DNA of 6,882 nucleotides. Source: Planctomycetota bacterium. GTDB taxonomy: Bacteria; Planctomycetota; Planctomycetia; Pirellulales; Thermoguttaceae. The stretch's first letter is position 1. The number at the start of each line of letters is the position of its first letter. The DNA is taken from positions 1 to 6,882 of the forward strand of contig JAJYGU010000140.1 in assembly GCA_021784975.1 (NCBI GenBank), written 5' to 3'. Of this stretch, positions 1 to 5,514 are shown piece after piece. The position numbers and the translations under genes were made by a program. The notes under the pieces were generated by a model. It made no database searches. It was not told the DNA's origin and worked only from the letters and a program-made list of their open reading frames with translations.

Positions 1-2404
1 CCGGAATGCTCCCGGAGCGGGCAACCTGGGCGTAGACGCCGTGCTCCTGAAGGAGCAGGGCCATCACGTAGGACGCCGTCAGGGCCCGCTGCACGTCCTC
101 GATGCCCGGCACCAGGTACGTGCTCGCCCCGCCGGCCAGCAGACCCTGCAAGCGGCCGATAATGCTTTCCGGCGGCGGATTGAATTCAATGCCGATCAGC
201 AGACCCTGGCCACGTATCTCCTTGACCACCGAGTAGCGGGCCGGAAGGGGCCGCAAACCGCTCAAGAGCTGCCGTCCGCGGGCGGCAGCGTTGGCAATCA
301 CCTCACTTTCGCGGAAGATTCTTACGGCGGCCAGGCCGGCGGCGCAGGCCAGGCTTCCACCGCCGAAAGTGCTGGTGTGCAGGGCGAAGCTTTCCAGCGC
401 GCCGTAGGCCTTCATCCACAGGTCGCGGCGTACGAGCATCGCGCCGATGGGGATCAACCCGCCGCTCAGAGACTTGGCTACCGCCATCACATCCGGCTCG
501 ACGTGCAGCCCGTCAACGGCGAACATAGTGCCGGTCCGGCCGAAACCGGTCTGCACTTCGTCGGCGATCAACAAGGTCCCGCTCTTTCGGCACAGATTCT
601 GGGCGGTCGGCAGGTAGTCGGCGGGCGGAACGTTCATTCCCCCTTCGGCCTGCACGGGCTCGACCACGAAGCCGGCAAATCGCCGCGAGCTCAAGGCTCG
701 TTCCAGGGCGTCCACGTCGCCGAACGGAACCGACTCGCATCCCGGCACCAGCGGTTCAAACGGCCGCTGGTAGGCGCGGTTGCCGGTTACGGAGAGCGAA
801 CCGAAGGTCTTTCCGTGGAAAGAACGTTCGCAGTAGAGCAAGCCGGTGCGGCCGGTGACCCGGCGGGCGAGCTTCAACGCTGCCTCGACGGCCTCAGTCC
901 CGCTATTGCCGAAGAAGACCATCTCCAACCCCGGAGGCGCGATAGTTGCCAGTTGCTCCGCCAAGGCCGCCGCCAAGGGATTGATGGCCGACGGCGAGAA
1001 CCCCGGCACATCTTCGGCCAAGGCAGCCCGGATTGCCGCCACCACCTCGGGGTGGTTATGTCCCAAGTTCAGGGAGCCGTAGCCGGCCACAAAATCTAAA
1101 TACTCTTTGCCCGCGGCGTCCCAAATCCGCGTGCCTTGGCCTCGGACCAGCGGAACGACGAACCCTCCGCCGATGGCGGACATGGCCGGATTCATGTGGC
1201 GGCGGAACCGCTCGCCCGCCTCGCGCCCAAGGGCGGCGGCCAGCGGCTGGCCGTCGCGGTCTTCCGCCGCCAACCCGCGACGGGTCCCGTCGCGTCTGGC
1301 GATCCGTGCCAACGCCTTTCGGAAACCGACCAGGAAGGAGGCCTCCAAGGGAAGCCCGAAGGAATACAACTGCGAAAAGCTGAAACCGTGGGCGCGGGCC
1401 CGTCGGCCGATCTGTTCGATCCGCGCCGGCTCGAGACTTCTTCCCAACGAGAAGTTCTCCGCCGTCTCGTCCAACGCCAGCACCAACGTCTCGGCCAGGC
1501 AGCCGGCCATGGCCCCGCGATGAAACCACAAATAACGCGAGGTAAGCGGCATCGTATCGGGCACTCGGCACAAACCGCCGCTGAGGAAAAGGCAATCCTC
1601 GCGCAGGGCCTGGCTGCCCAGCACGTCCGTCGGGACGGCCACGTCGCAGACGATCGTGCCCGGCGCCAGCCACTGCTGGTCGATGCATCCGCCCGAAGAG
1701 GTTGCTGAAAGCACCATGCGTGATCGGGCCAAGACCTCCGGCAGGTCGGTGACCAGTTCGGCGTCCAGTTCGGCGGCCAGGGCGACCGCCGGCTTCGAGG
1801 CCCGCCGGGCGGCCAACCGGAGGGTCTTGCATTTGGGCCGCAACAGTCGGCCGGCCGCGGTGGCAATGCTGCCGGGAATACCGACCACTACGATCTCCTC
1901 GCCAGCCATGTCCACCTCAACCGCCCGGCAGGCCTGGATCAGGTTTTCGACGGCGGCGTAAACGGTGAGGCTGTTGCCGGTGGTAATGGCAATCGGCGAG
2001 TGCTCGGCCACGTAGCTTCCCTGGCCCCCGATGATCCCGGTCATCGAACCCAGGCCGACAATCTTGGCCCCCCACTCGGCCGCCTGGTCCACCGCGGCCA
2101 GGATGAACTCCAGGGCGCGGTCCGGATTGGCGAGGATCGCGAACGAGTCCATGGGAATTTCATAAAGGCGGCCGTCAATCCGCGCCCCCAGGCTGGAAAC
2201 GAGCCCGGGCAGTTCGTCGATGATCCGCACTTCGTTAGTGACTAAAGCGACATCTTCATTGGCCCGTGTCATGGCCACGTGCATGTCATGGATAAAGCTC
2301 GCCATGTCCCAGCCGAACGACTTGGGCAAATCCACCTCGCGGATATAGGCGAGCATTCGGTCGGTCTCATTCCCGAGCGGATGCACCAAGAATGCAAATT
2401 TCAT
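1..2404 (-). CDS. Acyl-ACP-reductase-like / class III aminotransferase fusion (C-terminus cut by window edge)
   Basis: 801 residues are visible; the 3' end lies outside the window. Residues 1-~370 resemble cyanobacterial long-chain acyl-ACP reductase (AAR) as I recall it. Visible features are a TTGN segment (141-144), a Rossmann-like VVVGIPGS (172-179), Cys302 at the position of the AAR nucleophile (Cys294 in Synechococcus), and NFSxGR (317-322) exactly 15 residues after that Cys, as in AAR. After a linker, residues ~404-801 are a class III PLP aminotransferase: GNSGTE (499-504, phosphate cup), SFHG (528-531), EP (582-583), Asp615 in ADEVQTGFGRTG (pyridine nitrogen), Lys644 in AKSLSGG (Schiff base, 29 residues after Asp as in ornithine aminotransferase) and Thr679. 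The inferred job is to reduce an acyl thioester to an aldehyde and transaminate it to an amine, in the cytoplasm. This is the logic proposed for PigE of prodigiosin synthesis, which also joins a reductase region to such an aminotransferase. ATG 2404 is chosen because AGGA lies 7 nt upstream (2412-2415). Acyl substrate and amino donor are unknown. The aminotransferase call is near certain; the reductase function is likely. Confidence 0.9.
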   Translation of the reverse strand, partial: MKFAFLVHPLGNETDRMLAYIREVDLPKSFGWDMASFIHDMHVAMTRANEDVALVTNEVRIIDELPGLVSSLGARIDGRLYEIPMDSFAILANPDRALEFILAAVDQAAEWGAKIVGLGSMTGIIGGQGSYVAEHSPIAITTGNSLTVYAAVENLIQACRAVEVDMAGEEIVVVGIPGSIATAAGRLLRPKCKTLRLAARRASKPAVALAAELDAELVTDLPEVLARSRMVLSATSSGGCIDQQWLAPGTIVCDVAVPTDVLGSQALREDCLFLSGGLCRVPDTMPLTSRYLWFHRGAMAGCLAETLVLALDETAENFSLGRSLEPARIEQIGRRARAHGFSFSQLYSFGLPLEASFLVGFRKALARIARRDGTRRGLAAEDRDGQPLAAALGREAGERFRRHMNPAMSAIGGGFVVPLVRGQGTRIWDAAGKEYLDFVAGYGSLNLGHNHPEVVAAIRAALAEDVPGFSPSAINPLAAALAEQLATIAPPGLEMVFFGNSGTEAVEAALKLARRVTGRTGLLYCERSFHGKTFGSLSVTGNRAYQRPFEPLVPGCESVPFGDVDALERALSSRRFAGFVVEPVQAEGGMNVPPADYLPTAQNLCRKSGTLLIADEVQTGFGRTGTMFAVDGLHVEPDVMAVAKSLSGGLIPIGAMLVRRDLWMKAYGALESFALHTSTFGGGSLACAAGLAAVRIFRESEVIANAAARGRQLLSGLRPLPARYSVVKEIRGQGLLIGIEFNPPPESIIGRLQGLLAGGASTYLVPGIEDVQRALTASYVMALLLQEHGVYAQVARSGSIP

Positions 2405-2470
2405 GGAGTTTTCCTATGGGCAATTGAACGACATCGGCGGCGATGGGATCACAATTCCACAATCGCAACT

Positions 2471-2498
2471 TACATAGAATTCTAGGCACCTCGGTCAA
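2471..2498 (-). promoter_or_regulatory. Putative sigma70-like promoter of the reductase-aminotransferase gene
   Basis: Reading the minus strand, TTGACC (2493-2498) is followed after 16 bp by TATGTA (2471-2476). This is a fair match to -35/-10 boxes and lies about 65-95 bp upstream of the ATG at 2404. The surrounding stretch is AT-richer than the neighbouring genes. It suggests the fusion gene has its own promoter rather than depending on the WD40 gene upstream. Pattern match only. Confidence 0.45.
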
Positions 2499-2552
2499 TC
2501 CGAGGGAGCGCCGATGCCTAATACGGGATTCGCCCTATTGACCGGCGGCTTG

Positions 2553-2594
2553 GCGCCGAGACGGCGCAGGGATCCGGCCAAGGAATGGCCGATC
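2553..2594 (-). terminator. Two GC hairpins between the WD40 gene and the fusion gene (possible terminator region)
   Basis: Two short inverted repeats lie side by side. One is GCGCCG, loop AGA, CGGCGC (2553-2567). The other is GATC(C)GGCCA, loop AGGAA, TGGCCGATC (2571-2594), with one bulged base. They lie 100-150 bp past the WD40 stop codon and upstream of the promoter at 2471-2498, where a transcript end would be expected. Neither is followed by a U-run on the minus strand, so intrinsic termination is doubtful. They may simply be structured spacer DNA. Confidence 0.25.
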
Positions 2595-2618
2595 GTTTGT
2601 TGGGAGACAAGCCAGGAA

Positions 2619-2675
2619 CGCTAATCTTCGCTGATCTTCGCTAATAGTCTGCATCCGCGTCGATCAGCGAAGATT
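2619..2675. repeat. Intergenic 10-bp tandem repeat with 14-bp perfect inverted repeat
   Basis: Positions 2619-2644 hold about 2.6 copies of a 10-bp unit (CGCTRATCTT). Part of this, AATCTTCGCTGATC (2623-2636), recurs as its exact reverse complement at 2662-2675, giving a 14-bp perfect stem with a 25-nt loop. No coding sequence crosses it, and there is no T-run to make it a classical terminator. I recall similar 'AGCGAAGATTAGCG / CGCGGAT' phrases between genes in planctomycete and related genomes, so it may be one member of a dispersed intergenic family. It sits 22 bp past the WD40 gene's stop codon. Confidence 0.7.
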
Positions 2676-2697
2676 GCAGTAGGAGCGGCGGGAGGTT

Positions 2698-3843
2698 TCA
2701 GTCCAGACTGCGTTGTACTGTGTGCCGGGCCGGCCGTGCATCCCAGATCCGCAGGGTGCGGTCATCCCCGCCCGAGGCGATCCGCTGGCCGTCGGGACTG
2801 ACGGCCACGCTCCAGACGCCCGCGGTATGGCCTGCGAGCGTGAGAGTTTCCCGGCCGGTGGCCGCGTCCCAAACTTTCAGCGTCTTGTCGCGGCTTGCCG
2901 ACACGATCCATCGGCCGTCGGGGCTGAAGGCGACGCAATGGATGGCGGCGGGATGGCCTTTGAGGGTGAGCGCTTGCCGGCCGGTGGCCGCGTCCCAGAG
3001 TTTCAGCGTCCCGTCCCAGCAGGCCGAGGCAATTCGCCGGCCGTCGGGGCTGAAGGCCACGCTACGAACGCCCTCGGAAAGCCGCTGGACTGCAAGGATT
3101 TCATGGCCGGTGGCCGCGTCCCAAAGTTTCATCGTCCGGTCCCGGCTCCCGGTAACAAACCGCCGGCTGTCCGGGCTGAAGGCCACGCTATAGACCGTAT
3201 CGGTGTGCCCGTCGATGGTCAGGCTTCGCCGGCCGGCGGCCGTATCCCACACCATCAAGCTCCTGCGTTCGCCTCCCGAGGCGATCCGCCGCCCATCGGG
3301 GCTAACGGCCAGGCTGCGAACGCCGTCCGTCTGTCCCTCAAGCGTGAGGAGTATTTGGCCCGCCGTCGCGTCCCAAATTTTCAGCGTCTTGTCCTCGCTG
3401 CCTGAGACAATCCGCCGCCCGTCGGAGGTGAAGGCCACGCTGCGCACCAGGTCCGTGTGTCCCTGGAGGGTGCGGATCTCCTGGCCACTGGCCGCGTCCC
3501 AGAGCTTGAGCGTCTTGTCCCAACTGCCCGAGACGATGCGCCGGCTATCCGGGCTGAAGGCCACGCTATAGACGGCGTCGGTATGCCCCCTACACACGTG
3601 CAGCAGGCGAGGCGGCTTTGCGACCGGCGCCGTCGATCCTCGTTGGTTCCGGTGATTGGCGCGGGCAGCGTGGTCGCCGGTGGTCGCCGCCGGGTCTACC
3701 GCTACCGCTGCGCAGGAAAGGGTAACCAAGGCCAAGAGGCTGAGGACTACGCTCGCACGGCAATGCAGGGTGGGCCGCGTCAAAGCCGCCACCGGCCGGT
3801 TGGACTTGACGTTGACTCGACCGAGGAAGCGCAGGTGACTCAC
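2698..3843 (-). CDS. Exported seven-bladed WD40 beta-propeller protein
   Basis: A 381-residue protein. The N-terminus carries a long basic n-region, then a hydrophobic core (residues 31-48, SVVLSLLALV followed by TLSCAAVA), and a plausible AVA cleavage site near residue 48. Export across the cytoplasmic membrane is therefore likely. After a short Ala/Arg-rich linker, seven WD40 repeats of exactly 42 residues start at positions 87, 129, 171, 213, 255, 297 and 339. Most read SPDGRRI..GS.DKTLKLWDAATG. The strand RLLHVCRG before repeat 1 can close the ring against blade 7, so the protein looks complete. Repeats 3 (GERRSL in place of the usual D-turn) and 5 (no leading His) are the most diverged. 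WD40 propellers act as protein-binding platforms; no catalytic domain is present and the partner is unknown. The start is GTG 3843, supported by AGGAG at 3850-3854, 6 nt upstream. Confidence 0.92.
   Translation of the reverse strand: MSHLRFLGRVNVKSNRPVAALTRPTLHCRASVVLSLLALVTLSCAAVAVDPAATTGDHAARANHRNQRGSTAPVAKPPRLLHVCRGHTDAVYSVAFSPDSRRIVSGSWDKTLKLWDAASGQEIRTLQGHTDLVRSVAFTSDGRRIVSGSEDKTLKIWDATAGQILLTLEGQTDGVRSLAVSPDGRRIASGGERRSLMVWDTAAGRRSLTIDGHTDTVYSVAFSPDSRRFVTGSRDRTMKLWDAATGHEILAVQRLSEGVRSVAFSPDGRRIASACWDGTLKLWDAATGRQALTLKGHPAAIHCVAFSPDGRWIVSASRDKTLKVWDAATGRETLTLAGHTAGVWSVAVSPDGQRIASGGDDRTLRIWDARPARHTVQRSLD
2737..3585 (-). repeat. Seven 126-bp tandem repeats encoding the WD40 blades
   Basis: The propeller is built from seven in-frame 126-bp units with no length variation (the last unit is cut at its WDA). 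On the plus strand the unit recurs as 'ggccgcgtcccaaa...ttcagcgtc' and 'cgtcggggctgaaggc' blocks. The high nucleotide similarity between non-adjacent units suggests expansion by internal duplication or ongoing homogenisation. Blade number could vary between strains, and short-read assembly could collapse this stretch. Confidence 0.85.
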
Positions 3844-3870
3844 AGAACTCTCCTATGGCGTCCACATAGC

Positions 3871-3896
3871 GGCACATTCTACCGGCACATTCTACC
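3871..3896. repeat. Perfect 13-bp tandem duplication upstream of the WD40 gene
   Basis: GGCACATTCTACC occurs twice with no gap (3871-3883 and 3884-3896), and the flanks (C before, GG after) extend the pattern slightly. On the minus strand each copy contains TAGAAT, a -10-like hexamer. The repeat lies 28-53 bp upstream of the GTG start of the WD40 gene, so the duplication has doubled a core promoter element or an operator. Confidence 0.8.
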
Positions 3897-3917
3897 GGAA
3901 CCCTCTTGTGCGCCAAA
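3889..3917 (-). promoter_or_regulatory. Putative promoter of the WD40 gene
   Basis: On the minus strand TTTGGC (3912-3917), a 17-bp spacer and TAGAAT (3889-3894) form a plausible sigma70-type promoter, predicting a transcript start near 3882 and a short leader to the GTG at 3843. The second TAGAAT copy (3876-3881) has no good -35 partner at 17 bp. Pattern match only. Confidence 0.42.
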
Positions 3918-3965
3918 TGTGCAAACAGGCCGCTTCCTGCCCCCCGCGGGCAGCATCGATTCGCG

Positions 3966-3994
3966 TTGATTCCGTCGAGCCGTCCGGCTAGAAT
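3966..3994 (+). promoter_or_regulatory. Putative promoter of the MFS transporter gene
   Basis: TTGATT (3966-3971), a 17-bp spacer and TAGAAT (3989-3994) give a good match to sigma70-like boxes, predicting transcription from about 4001. A start there leaves a leader of about 110 nt before the TTG start at 4113. It also means the in-frame ATG at 3906 would not be on the transcript, which supports the downstream start. It is arranged back to back with the WD40 promoter. Confidence 0.5.
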
Positions 3995-4046
3995 CCCGCC
4001 TTCTCGCGTCGGCGAATTGCCGAACCAAGGGCCGACGCCGGACGCG

Positions 4047-4081
4047 CGAAGCGCTCTTCGGGTTGTCCCGGCAAGCCGGGA
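4047..4081 (+). promoter_or_regulatory. Two hairpins in the MFS gene leader
   Basis: CGAAG-CGCT-CTTCG (4047-4060) is followed by TCCCGGC-AA-GCCGGGA (4066-4081), a 7-bp perfect inverted repeat. The second ends 19 nt before the AGGAGA ribosome site. They could form consecutive stems in the leader RNA and affect translation or stability, or be remnants of a dispersed palindromic repeat. No known riboswitch class is recognisable. Confidence 0.4.
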
Positions 4082-4100
4082 TGAGCCTCCCATTTCCTCC

Positions 4101-4106
4101 AGGAGA
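4101..4106 (+). promoter_or_regulatory. Ribosome binding site that decides the TTG start of the MFS gene
   Basis: AGGAGA stands 6 nt upstream of the in-frame TTG at 4113. The alternative ATG at 4143 has no Shine-Dalgarno sequence, and the ATG at 3906 precedes the likely promoter and would add about 69 Pro/Arg/Ser-rich residues before TM1. Confidence 0.7.
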
Positions 4107-4112
4107 CCGACT

Positions 4113-5426
4113 TTGGGTGCTGTGCGACGCGATCTTCGCGCCATGACCGCCGACGGAGCGGCGGCCAGCGTGATGGTGGGGATCGGCGAGACGTATTTCC
4201 CCGCCTTCGTCCTGGCCATCTCGTCGAGCCAGCTTGCCTGTGGACTGGTGTCGACGGTGCCGATGCTCCTCGGCGGACTGCTGCAATTATGCGCCCCCTG
4301 GGCCATGCGGCGGTTGGGTTCTTATCGCCGCTGGGTGGTCTTCGTGGCCGCGGTCCAGGCCATGGCCTTTTTGCCCTTGCTGGCGGCCGCCGCCATCGGT
4401 GCGTTGCCGGTCTCGGCAGTTTTCCTGGTGGTCGCTATCTATTGGGCCACGGGTATGGCTGGTGGAACGGGCTGGAATGCCTGGGCCGAAGCCCTGGTGC
4501 CCGCACGCCTCCGCGCCCCTTATTTCGCCCGGCGGACCCGCTTCACCCAGTCGGGCATCATGATCGGGCTGGCCCTGGGCGGAATCATTCTGGAGATTGC
4601 CACCCGCTGGAACACGCTGCCCGAGGCATTTGCCGCGCTCTTTCTCGTCGCGGCTGTCAGCCGTCTGGCTTCGGCCTATTTCCTTTCGCGGCAGCGCGAA
4701 GCCCCGCCGGCCGAACAGGGGACGGTCGCGATTCTTGTGGCAGGATGCCACAAAAATGGGACTGTCCCCTTCTGCGCACCCGAGGCCGGCGGATTGATCG
4801 ACGCGATACGTTGCCACCTCGACAGCCGCGTGCTGCTCTACATGCTGGCGGCTCAGGCGGCCTGTTACATCGCCAGTCCTTACTTCAACCCCTACATGCT
4901 GGACCAGCTCCAGCTCTCCTACGCCGACTATCTGATCCTGGTCTGCCTGCCGTACCTGGCCAAGGTGCTATGCGTGCCGGCGTGGGGACGGCTGGTGGAA
5001 CGCATCGGACCGCACCGGGTGTTGTGGGGCAGTGGGCTGGTGATCGCGCTGATGCCGGCCATGTGGAACCTCTCCGACTCGTTTCCCTACCTGGTGGCCG
5101 TGCAAGCATACTCGGGCCTGGGTTGGGCGGGCTACGAACTAGCCCAATTGCTGCTCTTCTTCGACACCGTGCCCAAAGAGCGCCGCGTGACCGTGCTGAC
5201 CGCCTACAATCTCTTCAATGCGGCCGCGGTCTTTGGGGGCTCGATTCTAGGGGCGTTGTTGCTCAGCCAACTCGGCGCCGGCCGCAACGCCTACTGGATG
5301 CTTTTCCTGGTCTCGACTGTCGCCCGGGGCGCCGCGGTGCTGGTGCTGGTTCGCTTGCCGGTCTGGGCTCCCCGGCCGCAAGCTGTTGCGTCCCCTCGCC
5401 ACGCACTGGGCCACATGAACCGATAG
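4113..5426 (+). CDS. Major facilitator superfamily (MFS) permease, 12 TM
   Basis: A 437-residue inner-membrane protein from the TTG start. By eye, hydrophobic segments lie near residues 16-36, 41-65, 73-98, 100-121, 147-163, 170-191, 240-263, 269-290, 303-320, 324-351, 360-385 and 393-413, which is 6+6 with a central loop at about 192-238. Between TM4 and TM5 runs WAEALVPARLRAPYFARRTR, an Arg-rich cytoplasmic loop like that of MFS proteins with LVP.R.R..YF.RR. The basic MRRLGSYRR between TM2 and TM3 corresponds to the usual MFS loop 2-3. Substrate cannot be inferred: no substrate-specific motif is visible and no biosynthetic partner is adjacent. The gene is divergent from the WD40 gene and convergent with the TPR gene, so it is probably monocistronic. 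Oddity: residues 202-219 of the central loop are encoded by a REP-like palindrome (4718-4769). Start choice rests on AGGAGA at 4101-4106; ATG 4143 is the fallback and changes only 10 residues. Confidence 0.88.
   Translation: MGAVRRDLRAMTADGAAASVMVGIGETYFPAFVLAISSSQLACGLVSTVPMLLGGLLQLCAPWAMRRLGSYRRWVVFVAAVQAMAFLPLLAAAAIGALPVSAVFLVVAIYWATGMAGGTGWNAWAEALVPARLRAPYFARRTRFTQSGIMIGLALGGIILEIATRWNTLPEAFAALFLVAAVSRLASAYFLSRQREAPPAEQGTVAILVAGCHKNGTVPFCAPEAGGLIDAIRCHLDSRVLLYMLAAQAACYIASPYFNPYMLDQLQLSYADYLILVCLPYLAKVLCVPAWGRLVERIGPHRVLWGSGLVIALMPAMWNLSDSFPYLVAVQAYSGLGWAGYELAQLLLFFDTVPKERRVTVLTAYNLFNAAAVFGGSILGALLLSQLGAGRNAYWMLFLVSTVARGAAVLVLVRLPVWAPRPQAVASPRHALGHMNR
4718..4769. repeat. REP-like imperfect palindrome inside the MFS coding sequence
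   Basis: A 24-nt left arm (4718-4741, GGGGACGGTC...TTGTGGC) faces a 23-nt right arm (4747-4769, GCCACAA...GACTGTCCCC) across a 5-nt loop, AGGAT. The outer 6 bp and inner 7 bp pair perfectly, with scattered mismatches between. In the MFS frame it reads GTVAILVAGCHKNGTVPFC (203-221), a hydrophilic or odd stretch between TM6 and TM7. The opposite strand reads GDSPIFVASCHKN. 'NGTVPF' and 'GDSP' peptides are what GGGGACTGTCCCC-type repeats give when translated in other genomes, where such palindromes can be REP sequences mobilised by RAYT transposases (recalled knowledge). No RAYT gene is in the window. Confidence 0.75.
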
Positions 5427-5446
5427 CCCTACGCCAAGAAACGCGA

Positions 5447-5482
5447 ACCGCCGCGGCCGGCTTTATGCCCGGTCGCGGCGGT
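5447..5482 (+). terminator. Strong hairpin between convergent genes (probable bidirectional terminator)
   Basis: ACCGCCGCGGCCGG (5447-5460) pairs with CCGGTCGCGGCGGT (5469-5482) over an 8-nt loop: a 14-bp stem with a single G-U pair on the plus transcript (an A-C mismatch on the minus). It begins 21 nt after the MFS stop codon and ends 32 nt before the stop codon of the opposing TPR gene. There is no U-run, so it may act as a transcript-end barrier or through a factor-dependent route. Confidence 0.5.
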
Positions 5483-5514
5483 CTTGCGATCCCGCGTGCC
5501 TAAGTCGTGCCTAA

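Noticed and set aside
41..1099. Long plus-strand open frame of 352 residues
   Set aside because: It is antisense to the aminotransferase half, whose minus-strand frame shows all the catalytic motifs in order. The plus-strand product has no recognisable domain and a composition typical of GC-rich shadow frames.
1056..1866. Minus-strand open frames overlapping the fusion gene in other frames
   Set aside because: They are out of frame with the motif-bearing translation that runs unbroken from 2404 to the window edge. Arg/Pro/Gly-rich shadows.
2279..2485. Small plus-strand frame across the start of the fusion gene
   Set aside because: It is antisense to the AAR N-terminus and its promoter region, with no ribosome site or recognisable product.
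2713..3571. Plus-strand repetitive open frames with GAEGHA-type repeats
   Set aside because: They are the antisense of the WD40 repeat units; their periodicity is inherited from the 126-bp repeats.
3906..4112. N-terminal extension of the MFS protein from ATG 3906
   Set aside because: It would place Pro/Arg/Ser-rich residues ahead of TM1, has no ribosome site, and lies upstream of the best promoter. The TTG at 4113 has AGGAGA at ideal spacing.
4289..5503. Plus-strand 404-residue frame overlapping the MFS gene
   Set aside because: The +1-shifted reading is Arg/Gly/Pro-rich with no membrane segments. The other frame gives 12 clear TM helices.
5495..5514. Direct repeat CGTGCCTAA twice, 11 bp apart, near the end of the TPR gene
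   Set aside because: Too short to distinguish from chance, and no element lies between the copies, so it is not a target-site duplication.
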